The translations under genes and the position numbers were made by a program. Below are positions 37,575 through 46,678 of a DNA stretch of 64,000 bases, one piece after another (the stretch's first letter is position 1; every line of letters begins with the position of its first letter). This stretch comes from Methylocystis rosea (GTDB taxonomy: Bacteria > Pseudomonadota > Alphaproteobacteria > Rhizobiales > Beijerinckiaceae): assembly GCF_003855495.1 (NCBI RefSeq), contig NZ_CP034088.1, positions 1 through 64,000 on the forward strand, read 5' to 3'. The notes below the pieces were generated by a model, which was not told where the DNA came from, ran no database searches, and saw only the letters and a program-made list of their open reading frames with translations.

Positions 37575-37748
37575 ATGCGGCGGATATTTAGGAGAGCGGC
37601 GCTTCTCGCCGCCCTGGCGGTCGGGACGGTTGCGCTTTCGTCCTGCGCGCACAGGGATTTGATTGCGCCCTGCACGCGCGATAGCAGAATGACGTTCGGC
37701 GCCGCCTATGCCGACGATTGCGGGCCGATGCGCCCGGTCAATCGCTGA
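37575..37748 (+). CDS. Small VirB7-like lipoprotein
   Basis: A 57-residue frame starts at 37575, 12 bases after the VirB5-like stop. The sequence MRRIFRRAALLAALAVGTVA leads into a lipobox (LSSC) with Cys at about residue 24. The short mature part has two more Cys. Small lipoproteins in this operon position act as VirB7, which anchors VirB9 to the outer membrane. A length of 57 is normal for VirB7. Function is inferred from position and lipobox only. Confidence 0.65.
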   Translation: MRRIFRRAALLAALAVGTVALSSCAHRDLIAPCTRDSRMTFGAAYADDCGPMRPVNR

Positions 37749-37760
37749 GGCCGCGCCACC

Positions 37761-38855
37761 ATGGATATGGTGACGCAGCTCTTTCAGAGGGTCGACACGA
37801 TCGCGGTTAGCGCCATTGAAGTGATCTACGATTCGATCGCGACCGAGCTGCTTCCCGTCTTCACCGTCGCGCTGACGGCTTACATCGCCTATTGGGGCTA
37901 TGAAATGGTCTACGGCCGCGCGCCGCTAACAGCGGGCGCGTTTCTGTGGCGAATCTTTCGGATCGGCCTGATTTACGCCGTTGGCTTCTACTGGAGCGAC
38001 TTTTCACAGATCGTCGTCGAGGTGTTTACGAAGACGGCGAACGGAATCGCGACGGCCATTTGCACGGGAACGGGAGGCACATCGTGCGGCGCGCCGGAAA
38101 CGACCGTCGCGGCCCAGCTCTCGAATTTGTTTTCGACCGCGATGCAAGCGGCAAAGGTGATCGCCGCTTCCGGCGGATGGGGAGCCGCAATCGGACTTTC
38201 GCTAATGGCGATTGTCCTGGTTCTGCTCACAGTGATTTTCGTGGCGCTCGCGATCACCTACGTTTTGGTCGGCAAGATTGCGCTCTTCATTCTGCTCGGG
38301 CTCGCGCCGCTCTTTATCGCAATGGCGCTATTCGAGTTCTCGTCGGCTCTCTTTTCCGGCTGGCTGCGGACCTGCGCCCAATACGCAATCGTTCCCGCGA
38401 TTGTCTATGGCGTTCTCGGCTTTCTGCTCACGCTGATGACGGCGACGGTCAACAATCTCAGCGGGATCACAGACGTGAGTTCAGGTCTGACGGTCATCGC
38501 GCCGTTTCTGATTTTGTGCCTTGTGGGATCGTTCATCTTGCCGCTCTCCCTGTCGATCGCCGCGTCGATCGCCGGCGGACATGCGTTACACAACGCCTTG
38601 CCCGGGACCGCTATGCGCGGCGTGAGAGATTATGCGTATTGGCGTATCGCGCGAGGCTGGCGAAATGGCGGCGGCGCGCGGTCGGAGCCGCCCGCGCTCC
38701 CGCCCCCACATGCAACCATAACCCAAGGGGCGGCGACGATTTCGCCCGGGGCGGGCAGTCGCGACTTTTCCGCCGATCCACGCGCCGAGCAAGTGGCGGG
38801 CGCGCTGATCGAAGCCCGCGTCGCGCAAGCGCGCGCCCGAAATCGTGAAGGCTGA
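37761..38855 (+). CDS. virB6: VirB6/TrbL inner-membrane channel protein
   Basis: The 364-residue product has at least five hydrophobic segments (around LPVFTVALTAYIAYWGYEMV, IGLSLMAIVLVLLTVIFVAL, KIALFILLGLAPLFIAMALF, IVPAIVYGVLGFLLTLM and FLILCLVGSFILPLSLSIAA) and a soluble C-terminal tail, as in VirB6/TrbL. The conserved Trp region typical of the family is visible in SGWLRTCAQY. It forms part of the inner-membrane passage for DNA. Confidence 0.9.
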   Translation: MDMVTQLFQRVDTIAVSAIEVIYDSIATELLPVFTVALTAYIAYWGYEMVYGRAPLTAGAFLWRIFRIGLIYAVGFYWSDFSQIVVEVFTKTANGIATAICTGTGGTSCGAPETTVAAQLSNLFSTAMQAAKVIAASGGWGAAIGLSLMAIVLVLLTVIFVALAITYVLVGKIALFILLGLAPLFIAMALFEFSSALFSGWLRTCAQYAIVPAIVYGVLGFLLTLMTATVNNLSGITDVSSGLTVIAPFLILCLVGSFILPLSLSIAASIAGGHALHNALPGTAMRGVRDYAYWRIARGWRNGGGARSEPPALPPPHATITQGAATISPGAGSRDFSADPRAEQVAGALIEARVAQARARNREG

Positions 38856-38860
38856 GGCAG

Positions 38861-39652
38861 ATGCAAATCGAGGCGGGAAACGGGGTCGACCAGCCCCTCG
38901 TGAACGAGTCCTACTTTCACGACGGCGCGCGCTGGGAGCGGGATATTTACCGGCGTCTCGAGATTTCAAGAAATGTCTGGCGCGTCGTCGCGGTCGCGGC
39001 GCTCGTTTGTCTTGCGATCGGGCTGCTGACCCTGCTGTCGCTGGTTCCACTCAAATCAACCGAAGTCGTGACGTTGCTCGTCGACAAGGCGACGGGTTTT
39101 GTCGAGGTCGCCAAACCGCTTGAGGAGGGCGGCCCGATCTCGCAGCGCGAAGCGGTCACGCAAGCGAATATCGTTCGCTACATCCGCGCCCGCGAAACCT
39201 ACGATCCGCCCGCCCTGCGGGACAATTTCGAGCTGGCGTCGCTGCTCTCAGCCGGACAGGCCAGCAAGGATCTGCAGGAAGCCTTTTCACCGAACAATCT
39301 CCATAATCCGGTGAAGCTTTACGGGATCGGCGGCCGCATCCGCGTCATCGTCCATAGCGTGAATTTCCTGTCGCAAGGGTGGATGGAGAACCCCAAATCG
39401 CCGGCGACGGCGGCCGTGCGCTTTACCACCGTTCGCACAAGCGACCGCGAGCGGCTCGAAGAGCACTGGGCCGCGAATGTGCGCTTTCGCTACACGGCGG
39501 AGCCGATGAAGAACGAATGGCGTTGGGACAATCCGCTCGGCTTTCAGGTCATCGAATATCGGAAGGACCAGGAGACTGTCGCGCCAATCGTCGGCGCGGC
39601 CCCGGTCGAAGCGCCGACCGTTGCGCCACCGACGGGAGCGCCCGCGCCATGA
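38861..39652 (+). CDS. virB8: VirB8 inner-membrane assembly protein
   Basis: The 263-residue bitopic protein has a cytoplasmic start of about 45 residues, one membrane segment (VAVAALVCLAIGLLTLLSLV) and a periplasmic NTF2-like domain, ending in a Pro/Ala-rich tail. The DKATGFVEVAKPL and YIRARETYDP patterns are typical of VirB8. Its stop overlaps the VirB9 start by four bases (ATGA). Confidence 0.93.
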   Translation: MQIEAGNGVDQPLVNESYFHDGARWERDIYRRLEISRNVWRVVAVAALVCLAIGLLTLLSLVPLKSTEVVTLLVDKATGFVEVAKPLEEGGPISQREAVTQANIVRYIRARETYDPPALRDNFELASLLSAGQASKDLQEAFSPNNLHNPVKLYGIGGRIRVIVHSVNFLSQGWMENPKSPATAAVRFTTVRTSDRERLEEHWAANVRFRYTAEPMKNEWRWDNPLGFQVIEYRKDQETVAPIVGAAPVEAPTVAPPTGAPAP

Positions 39653-40497
39653 GGGCGATCTCCATTCATCTGGTGATGGCTATGTTTGCCGCCGCACCAG
39701 CTTTCGCCGAACAGGCGCCGCGCGCGGTCATTCAGGACTCACGTATTCGAACCGTGCCCTTTCAACGCGACAATGTCGTCGTGGTGCATGGCGCGCTCGG
39801 CGTCTCGACGATGGTCGCGTTTGGTGACGATGAACGCATCGAAACCGTCGCGATCGGCGATTCCGTCGGATGGCAGGCTGTGCCGGACCAGTCGAAGCGC
39901 TTTCTCTTCATCAAGCCGCTCGAACCCCACGCCGTCACCAATATGAACGTCGTGACGCGAAAACGCATCTACAATTTTCTCCTGCGGGCCGTCGATAATC
40001 GGGCGTCGGTGGTGTTCAAAGTTCGCTTCACCTATCCCGATGTCGAAGAGGATCAGCGTCTTTTGGCGCTGGCAAAGGCAAAAGCCGCCATGCCCAATTA
40101 TCGCGCGCTCATGTCGCGCCCCGGCACGAATTTCGACTACAGCTACAAAGGCCAGGTGACGGCAAAGCCCGATTTTGTCTTTGACGACGGGATCAAGACC
40201 TATTTCCGGTTCGGCGGAGAGGTCCCGGCGATCTTCCTCGTGAAACCCGATCGCAGCGAAACGCTCGTCAATTACCGCCGCGAAGGCGAGATTATCGTGG
40301 TCGACAAGGTCGCCGGGCAATTCACCATGCGTAAGGGCGACGAGACGGCCTGCGTGTTCAATCTCCGCGCCGAGTCCATGCCGGCGCCGGTCACGCAGGA
40401 AGCCGACGTGCAGCCGCATTATCAATCCGAACACGCGCCGCAACCGTTCTGGACGCAGATTTTGGCGCCGGCGCAGGCCGCGTCATCGGCGCAATAG
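39649..40497 (+). CDS. virB9: VirB9/TrbG outer-membrane core-complex protein
   Basis: The start at 39649 overlaps the VirB8 stop and begins a signal peptide (MRAISIHLVMAMFAAAPAFA), giving 282 residues. The first beta-rich domain (DERIETVAIGDSVGWQAVP, then LFIKPLEPHAVTNMNVVT) and the C-terminal domain (TYFRFGGEVPAIFLV, then VNYRREGEIIVVD) are the VirB9 signatures. It pairs with VirB7 and VirB10 in the core complex. Confidence 0.94.
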   Translation: MRAISIHLVMAMFAAAPAFAEQAPRAVIQDSRIRTVPFQRDNVVVVHGALGVSTMVAFGDDERIETVAIGDSVGWQAVPDQSKRFLFIKPLEPHAVTNMNVVTRKRIYNFLLRAVDNRASVVFKVRFTYPDVEEDQRLLALAKAKAAMPNYRALMSRPGTNFDYSYKGQVTAKPDFVFDDGIKTYFRFGGEVPAIFLVKPDRSETLVNYRREGEIIVVDKVAGQFTMRKGDETACVFNLRAESMPAPVTQEADVQPHYQSEHAPQPFWTQILAPAQAASSAQ

Positions 40498-40513
40498 ACG
40501 GAGGGAAACCGAC

Positions 40514-41755
40514 ATGGCTGCGGATTTCGATGAGGAGGGACGCCTCGCAGGCGAAACCATCACGCGCCAGTCGTCCAATCCGGGGATGGCGCTGGGCGCG
40601 CTTTTCTTCGCCCTCGCCGTGCTTGTCCTCGGCCTGTTCTGGTATGCGTCCGCGCGCAAGCAGAACCGGCCGCAAAACGTCGACGAAGAAACATTCGCGA
40701 CGGCGAGGTTGCAGCCGGGGCTCGGCTTCAACGCGACGCCGGCGCCCGCGCCGCCTCAAAACAAATTCGTGATCCCGCCGCCGGTCGTTGTGAATGATCC
40801 ACCGCCCGCGCCGAAGGAGGAACCTTTCGACGATAGCGAAGCGAAGCGCCTCGCCGAACTGGAACGGCTGCGTAAGGAGGCGGAAGCGAAAATACAGGCG
40901 CGTCTGCGCTCGCCGATGCTGATCGTCAGCGACAAGGAAGGCTTCACGAATGGCGATCCGTCAAAAGTGACGGCCGAAGACAAGGAGGAAGATCCGCATC
41001 GGCGATTTCTTGCGAATTCCGAGCATCAGGTGACGAAGGCTTACGCGGAAGAGGTCAGGCGGCCTGATGCCCTTGTCCCGCAAGGCTACATGATCCGGGC
41101 GACGCTGGAGACCGCGATCCAGTCTGATCTAGCGGGCATGGTGCGGGCAATTACAACGGAAGATGTCTATTCCTTTGATGGCCGCCGCGTTCTGATCCCG
41201 AAAGGAACGATGCTCACCGGCGAATATAAATCGGGTCTCGCCTATGGGCAGACACGGGTTTTCGTCGTGTGGACGCGCCTGCTTCGCGCCGATGGCGTGT
41301 CGCTGATGCTGCAATCGCCGGGAACGGATGCGCTTGGTCGTTCGGGGCTAACCGGCGAGGTCGACACACATTTCCTGCAACGCTTCGGCAGCGCCACATT
41401 GCTGACGCTGGCCGGCGGGGCCGCGCAATTCGCGTCGGCGCTCGGCCAAAACTACAATCAGTCTCAGGGCCAGCAATTCGTTCTCGATCCGGCGTCGGGA
41501 ACGCTGATTCCGCTCAATGCGGTGTCGCAGGGGCAAATCCTGCTGAACGCGCGCCAGATCGGCGCGCAGACGGTCGCGCAGAGCGTCACGCGCATGGCGC
41601 AGGAAGCCTTGCGCAACGACATCAAGGTTCCGCCGACAATCCATATCGACCAGGGAACGCCCGTGATCGTGTTTGTAAAACGCGATCTCGATTTCTCCGA
41701 TCTCTACCCCGATCCTGTGAAAGAGGCGTTGTATGAACTTCGTCACCCCAAGTAA
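40514..41755 (+). CDS. virB10: VirB10/TrbI core-complex protein
   Basis: The 413-residue product has a short cytoplasmic start, one membrane segment at about residues 24-47 (LGALFFALAVLVLGLFWYAS), a Pro-rich linker (PAPAPPQNKFVIPPPVVVND) and the VirB10 beta-barrel domain with ATLETAIQSDLAGMVRAI and GTMLTGEYKSGLAYGQ. The pattern GTPVIVFVKRDLDFSDLY closes the chain. It spans the envelope and relays energy state to the channel. It overlaps VirB11 by 23 bases. Confidence 0.95.
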   Translation: MAADFDEEGRLAGETITRQSSNPGMALGALFFALAVLVLGLFWYASARKQNRPQNVDEETFATARLQPGLGFNATPAPAPPQNKFVIPPPVVVNDPPPAPKEEPFDDSEAKRLAELERLRKEAEAKIQARLRSPMLIVSDKEGFTNGDPSKVTAEDKEEDPHRRFLANSEHQVTKAYAEEVRRPDALVPQGYMIRATLETAIQSDLAGMVRAITTEDVYSFDGRRVLIPKGTMLTGEYKSGLAYGQTRVFVVWTRLLRADGVSLMLQSPGTDALGRSGLTGEVDTHFLQRFGSATLLTLAGGAAQFASALGQNYNQSQGQQFVLDPASGTLIPLNAVSQGQILLNARQIGAQTVAQSVTRMAQEALRNDIKVPPTIHIDQGTPVIVFVKRDLDFSDLYPDPVKEALYELRHPK

Positions 41756-42806
41756 GCCGCAGGCGCTCGACGATGCGACGCGCCCGCTCTGGGAGACGCT
41801 GCCGGTCTACTTCCGCGAGGCTGCGCGTCCGATTCAGCGCTGGTTAGAAGATATTGACGTCATCGAAATCTGCGCCAACAAGCCGGGCGAAGTATGGGTA
41901 GAAGCGCTCGGCAAGCCGCATATGGAGCGTTTCGACGTTCCTGAACTGACCGAGGAGGCGATCACGCGGCTTGCAACGCATGTCGCGGCCTCGACGCAAC
42001 AATCGGTCAATTCCTCGACGCCGCTGCTCTCGGCCGCGATGCCGCATGGCGAGCGCTTTCAGGGGGTGCTCGCGCCGGCGACGCCGCATGGCGGCTCCTT
42101 CTCGATCCGCAAGCAAGTCATCGCCAATATGACGCTCGCCGACTATCAGGCGCTCGGCGCGTTTGACGGCGTCAAAGTCCGTGGCCCCAGGACGTTTGAG
42201 GCCGACGAATACCCGGAAATCGAACGGGAGCTCGCGACTCTCCTCAAGGATCACTCGCTGGATGGCGTTCGCCGCGCGATCGAATTCGCCGTCGTCAATC
42301 ATGTGACGATGATTATTTCCGGGGGAACGTCCTCGGGTAAAACGACGTTCCTCAATGCGCTGCTCAAACATGTGCCGGAGACGGAGCGCGTCGTATCGAT
42401 CGAAGACACGCGCGAACTTAAACCGCCGCAGCCGAACTGGCTGCCGCTCGTCGCCTCGAAAGGCGGGCAGGGCCTTGCCGATGTGACAGTCCAGGAGCTG
42501 CTCGAAGCGAGCCTTCGTCTTCGGCCCGATCGGCTGTTTCTCGGCGAGATTCGCGGCGCGGAAGCCGCGACCTTTTTGCAGGCCGTGAATACCGGGCATC
42601 CCGGCTCGCTGACGACGCTGCACGCCGACAGCGCCTATGGCGCGTTTCAGCGGCTCGCTTTGATGACGCTGCAATCCGATCTGAAACTGACCAAGGCGGA
42701 AATCCTCGACTACGTCCGCTCGGTCGTTCCGATGGTGATTCAGCTCCGCCGGCGCCCGACGCGCGGCGTCGCGGAAATCTATTTTCGCGGCTACGGCGCG
42801 CAATAG
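41733..42806 (+). CDS. virB11: VirB11 traffic ATPase
   Basis: The 357-residue secretion ATPase has Walker A GGTSSGKTTF at about residues 196-205, an Asp box (IEDTRELKPPQ), the Walker B-like LRPDRLFLGEIRG and the His box NTGHPGSLTTLHAD. These four motifs define the VirB11/PulE family. It forms a hexamer at the inner face of the channel. Confidence 0.96.
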   Translation: MNFVTPSKPQALDDATRPLWETLPVYFREAARPIQRWLEDIDVIEICANKPGEVWVEALGKPHMERFDVPELTEEAITRLATHVAASTQQSVNSSTPLLSAAMPHGERFQGVLAPATPHGGSFSIRKQVIANMTLADYQALGAFDGVKVRGPRTFEADEYPEIERELATLLKDHSLDGVRRAIEFAVVNHVTMIISGGTSSGKTTFLNALLKHVPETERVVSIEDTRELKPPQPNWLPLVASKGGQGLADVTVQELLEASLRLRPDRLFLGEIRGAEAATFLQAVNTGHPGSLTTLHADSAYGAFQRLALMTLQSDLKLTKAEILDYVRSVVPMVIQLRRRPTRGVAEIYFRGYGAQ

Positions 42807-42821
42807 CGGAAAGGGCGAGTC

Positions 42822-45236
42822 ATGCGAGCTCTCGCCTATGGGATCATCGGGCTGATCGCCCTTGCCTGCGCCTTCTTCGCGTGGGAGGCGTCCTTCACGG
42901 CGCTAGTCGGCCTGCAAACCAAGTCCTGGGAGCTGTGGCGACGTTTTTCGCTTGGCTTTGAGCTGATCTTGCCCGCGCAAGTGGCTTATCAGCAATGGGC
43001 GTCTCCCGTAGTTCATCAGCTCGCGATCAAGGCCGTCCTCGGTGGTCTGATCGCGCTGGCTCTCGTGACGCTCGGATTGGCGCAGGCGTTGGGGTCGCTG
43101 GGCGGGGCGCGTAAGCCGTCCGGCGGCGCCCGGCTGGCGACCGAACGCGATTTGCGCAAGGCGGGGCTGCTGAACGGCCGGCCCGGCTATTCCGTCTTCC
43201 TCGGCCGCTTCAACGGCAAGGACATACGCTATAGCGGCGCCAGTCACATTTACCTCAACGGCCCGACGCGCTCGGGAAAGGGCGTCGGTTTCGTCCTCCC
43301 CAACGCGATCGAATGGCGCGGCTCCTTGATCGGCCTCGATATCAAACGAGAAATGTGGGACCAGATCGGCGCGGCCCGCGCCGCGCTGGGGCAGGACGTC
43401 TTCATGTTCTCGCCGGGCTCTGCGCAATCGCATTGCTGGAATCCGCTCGATCTCGTGTCGCCATGGCCGGAACGGGCGACCGATGTCGCGAATATCGCGC
43501 ACAGCCTGATTCCGCTGCCGCAGTCGGGCGATCCCTATTGGGCGGAAACCGCGCGCGGGCTGTTTGCGGGTCTACTGGCCTATGTCCTTGACGCGCGCGA
43601 GCCGCCGATCGAAGGGCGCACGATCAAGGCGGCGCTGAAAATGTTCAGCCGGGGTCGGCCGCTCGTCGCGGAGATGGCGAATATTCTGGCGAATGAGCCC
43701 GAACTCAACGCGTTCGTTCAGGACAAGTTTCGCCAGCATATCAGCCGCGAAGAAAAGCAGCGCCAGTCATTCGAGTCGCACATCGTCACGGCGCTGGAGC
43801 CATGGAACAATAGCCTGGTCGACGCGGCAACAAGCCGGTCCGATTTCAACATTGCGGAGCTGCGCCGCCGGCCGTTCACGATCCTGATCGGAACGCCCGT
43901 TGGAAACTTTGCGGCCGTCGAAGCCGTCGTGCGGCTGCTGGTCCAACAGGTTCACGACGTTCTGCTGCGCAATCTGCCCGGTCTCGATGAGCCGCATAAG
44001 CTGCTGCTGATGCTCGATGAATTTTTTCAGTTCGGACGCATGCCTGAAATTGTCGATCGCGCGCCGCTCGTCGCCGGTTACGGCTTTCAGATCGCCGTCA
44101 TCGCCCAAGGCCTGACGCAGCTCGACGTTCGTTATGGCAAGCCAACGCGCGACATGCTCATCGGCAATATGGACGTGAAACTGCTCATCGGCGTCGGCGA
44201 TGAGACAACGGCGCGCTATTGCGCCGAGGAACTCGGAAAACACTACGTCCGCCGGGAAGGATGGGGAACGTCGGTTGGGGCCGGTTTCAGCGGATCGCAG
44301 GGCAGGGCGACGCGCACCACGCAAGGAAAGTGGGAGCTGGAGCCGCTGATGACGAGCGAGGCGATGCGCCGCCTCGATGTGACGAAGGCGGTGCTGCTGG
44401 TGCGCGGCGAATATGGCGCCGTTATCGATAAGGCGCATTTCTTCAAGGAAGCCCGGTTCAAGCGACTGGTCGAGGCCGCCGGGGGGTTCGCGCATCGGAT
44501 CGCCATTCCTGACGTGACGGACGCGGACGGCGGCGAAATCGAAACGGTCGCCCCGGGCGCGCCGGGCGGGTTCAAGCATCTTGTGGCGAAAGATCGTGTC
44601 ATGCGCGAAGCGCGGGCGCTCTATCTCGACGCATCGGCCTTCGAGGTGGCGCTTGTGCGCGCGATGACCGAAGCCGGGAACGCCGCTACGGCTGACCTGC
44701 TGAATGTGCTGCGGATGGCGCCGACGCGCTTGGGCGAGCTGCGCGCAACCCGAAGGCGGATATTCGCAAAGGCGCCTTCACCCGAAGCCGCGACAGCGGC
44801 TCTAAGGCAGGAAGTCTATTCGGCGCGGCGGCTGTTGAATGATGAACGCGCCCAATTGGCGCCAGCGATCGGCGCGGCGGCCACGCCACAAGGGGCAGCT
44901 GCTGTCGCTACGGCGCCCCTCGCCAGCCCCGGGCCGATACTCGAAGCGGTGATCGCAAATGGCGCGGCGTCCAGTGACAGCGGCTTGCCTGAGAGCCCGG
45001 CGGTTCGCGTTGGCGACGACATGCTGGACCGGTTGAATGAAGTAAAAGGACAATCGGACATCGCGGCTGAAGTCGCGAAGTCGGCCGCGACGCGCGCCGC
45101 GAAAGATGACGCGGCCAAACTCGGCGCGCTTGTCGACGCGCTAAGCGTTCAAGCGGAGCTGTTCATTGATACGCCGACGCCCGGCGATCTAGCGGCGCTG
45201 ACCAGGGCTTTGGAGGCGGAGACCGCTGAGCAATAA
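42822..45236 (+). CDS. virD4: VirD4/TraG type IV coupling protein
   Basis: The 804-residue protein has two N-terminal membrane segments (IIGLIALACAFFAWEASF and AVLGGLIALALVTLGLAQAL), Walker A GPTRSGKG at about residues 147-154 and Walker B LLLMLDEFFQFG near 395-406, as in TraG/VirD4. An unusually long Ala-rich C-terminal part (last 150 residues) may be the substrate-recognition region. It brings the relaxase-DNA complex to the channel. No relaxase is in this window. The gene ends the operon and converges with the ardC remnant. Confidence 0.95.
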   Translation: MRALAYGIIGLIALACAFFAWEASFTALVGLQTKSWELWRRFSLGFELILPAQVAYQQWASPVVHQLAIKAVLGGLIALALVTLGLAQALGSLGGARKPSGGARLATERDLRKAGLLNGRPGYSVFLGRFNGKDIRYSGASHIYLNGPTRSGKGVGFVLPNAIEWRGSLIGLDIKREMWDQIGAARAALGQDVFMFSPGSAQSHCWNPLDLVSPWPERATDVANIAHSLIPLPQSGDPYWAETARGLFAGLLAYVLDAREPPIEGRTIKAALKMFSRGRPLVAEMANILANEPELNAFVQDKFRQHISREEKQRQSFESHIVTALEPWNNSLVDAATSRSDFNIAELRRRPFTILIGTPVGNFAAVEAVVRLLVQQVHDVLLRNLPGLDEPHKLLLMLDEFFQFGRMPEIVDRAPLVAGYGFQIAVIAQGLTQLDVRYGKPTRDMLIGNMDVKLLIGVGDETTARYCAEELGKHYVRREGWGTSVGAGFSGSQGRATRTTQGKWELEPLMTSEAMRRLDVTKAVLLVRGEYGAVIDKAHFFKEARFKRLVEAAGGFAHRIAIPDVTDADGGEIETVAPGAPGGFKHLVAKDRVMREARALYLDASAFEVALVRAMTEAGNAATADLLNVLRMAPTRLGELRATRRRIFAKAPSPEAATAALRQEVYSARRLLNDERAQLAPAIGAAATPQGAAAVATAPLASPGPILEAVIANGAASSDSGLPESPAVRVGDDMLDRLNEVKGQSDIAAEVAKSAATRAAKDDAAKLGALVDALSVQAELFIDTPTPGDLAALTRALEAETAEQ

Positions 45237-45299
45237 TCGAATGGTCTACGCCTGCGAGCGCCGCCGCGTTGTCATTCCGCCGATTGTTGATTCGGCGCC

Positions 45300-45576
45300 C
45301 TATGGGCGCTCGCCGACGAGGGACGTCAGATAATTCGCGGCCTGCTGCGCCTTGGAGGCGGCGGTGAAGATCGCCTTCTTGTCGAACTTGAGGACGGTCA
45401 GCCAATTGGCGATATAGCTGGCGTGATCGGGGCGAAGCGCCGGCGTGACGCCAAGATCCGCGCAAAGAAACGCCGCGCCAAGTTCGGCGACCAGCTCTTC
45501 CATCGCGTAAGCTTCCGAGCCGAAGCGGTTTTTGAGATCGCGCCCGCAGCGTGACGCATGGCCCGTCCAGTGCGTC
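45300..45576 (-). pseudogene. C-terminal part of an ArdC-type antirestriction protein, cut off by RIT element 2
   Basis: This fragment encodes THWTGH, then LKNRFGSEAYAMEELVAELG and the domain end, which is the part of ArdC-like zincin proteins after the HExxH motif. The Glu of the MEEL(V)AE segment normally completes the zinc site. Joining 45575 to 50079 across one copy of the junction hexamer gives HELTHWTGH in a continuous 299-residue frame. A native internal Met at 45503 could start a 67-residue piece, but that would lack the active site. Confidence 0.85.
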
Positions 45577-45596
45577 TTATGCCGATATCGGCATAA
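45577..45596. repeat. Perfect 20-bp palindrome at left end of RIT element 2
   Basis: The sequence TTATGCCGATATCGGCATAA is its own reverse complement and lies between the junction hexamer and the left terminal repeat. The right end has no matching palindrome. It is analogous to the 22-bp spacer at the opposite end of RIT element 1. Confidence 0.85.
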
Positions 45597-45616
45597 CGGT
45601 CATTATGCCGTAAGCC

Positions 45617-45687
45617 GGATTATGCCGCATGGCCAAGTTTGGCGGCGATTACGCCTGCTCTTGGCCATGCGGCGGTTCGGCATAATC
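45617..45687. repeat. RIT element 2 left terminal inverted repeat
   Basis: By hand alignment about 60 of roughly 72 positions match the reverse complement of 49987-50058. Both begin GGATTATGCCGCATGGCC and end near TTCGGCATAATC. The stop codon of the third recombinase lies inside it. Confidence 0.8.
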
Positions 45688-46678
45688 AGAGCGCTTCGAG
45701 GAATGCGAGCAGTTCGTCGCTGGGACGATACCGCCCGGGATGCGTTTCTGGACTGGCGACCTTCGACAGTGCCTTTTGCTTCAGCCGCATGTCGGCGTGG
45801 ATATAAATCTGGGTTGTTTCCACGGATTCGTGCCCGAGCCATAGCGCGATCACGGATTGATCGACGCCGTGATGGAGCAGCTCCATCGCGGTACTATGGC
45901 GCAGGGTGTGTGGCGTGACGCGTTTACCTGCGAGGCGCGGGTAGGCCCGCGATGCCGTGAGGCAATGCTTGCCTACCAGATGTTCCAGAGCATCACGGCT
46001 GAGCCGCTCGCCCCGGATCGACGGGAACAGCGGCCCGTCGCTGTCAACGCGTTCGCCTATCCAGACCTGGATCAGTTTGGCCGTATCACTACGAAGAGGC
46101 GTGCTGCGTTCTTTTCGTCCCTTGCCGATGCACCGGATGTGAGCCCCGGTGCCGAGGATCACGTCCTTGCAGCGCAGGTTGATCAGTTCGGACGCCCTCA
46201 ACCCGGTCTGAAGTGCAAGCACCAGCAGGACGTGATCACGCCGCCCCACCCACGTCGTTCGATCCGGCGCAGCCAGCAGCGCCGCTATCTCCTCAGCGTC
46301 AAGGAACGTCACGCTTCGCTTCACGTACCGCTTGTTCGGCATTGAGAGAATGCGCTGGCAATGAAGAAGCCAGTTCGGGTTGGTCAATGCCACGTAGCGG
46401 AAGAACGAGCGGATGGCGGCAAGACGCGTATTGCGGGTGCGTGCGGTGTTGCCGCGCGCCGTTTCCATATGAGTCAGGAAGTCGGCAACAAGATCGGCAT
46501 CGAGGTCTTCGATCGTCAGCCTCGTGGGCGGCTTTCCACATCGTGAGCTTGCGTACCGGATCAGCAGCCGGAATGTGTCCCGGTAGCCAGCGACGGTGTG
46601 GCGACTCGCTTCCATCTGCGTGCAGAGCCGATCGGTGAAGAAGCGCTGGATCAGCGCGGGGAAGTTGGTCGCTTTCAT
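45686..46678 (-). CDS. Tyrosine recombinase, third gene of RIT element 2
   Basis: The start at 46678 overlaps the previous stop by four bases and gives 330 residues. The active-site set is complete: Arg in TGLRASELINL, Lys in IGKGRKERSTPL, His-x-x-Arg in TPHTLRHSTAMEL, His in LGHESVETT and Tyr in IYIHADM. It is clearly similar along its length to the third recombinase of element 1 (for example GNTARTRNTRLAAIRSFFRY against GNSARTRNTRLAAVRTFFRY). Confidence 0.93.
   Translation of the reverse strand: MKATNFPALIQRFFTDRLCTQMEASRHTVAGYRDTFRLLIRYASSRCGKPPTRLTIEDLDADLVADFLTHMETARGNTARTRNTRLAAIRSFFRYVALTNPNWLLHCQRILSMPNKRYVKRSVTFLDAEEIAALLAAPDRTTWVGRRDHVLLVLALQTGLRASELINLRCKDVILGTGAHIRCIGKGRKERSTPLRSDTAKLIQVWIGERVDSDGPLFPSIRGERLSRDALEHLVGKHCLTASRAYPRLAGKRVTPHTLRHSTAMELLHHGVDQSVIALWLGHESVETTQIYIHADMRLKQKALSKVASPETHPGRYRPSDELLAFLEAL

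Noticed and set aside
45295..45309. GCGCCC-TAT-GGGCGC hairpin at the meeting of the VirD4 and ardC ends
   Set aside because: It includes the ardC stop codon region and lacks a U tract. It may be chance in GC-rich DNA.
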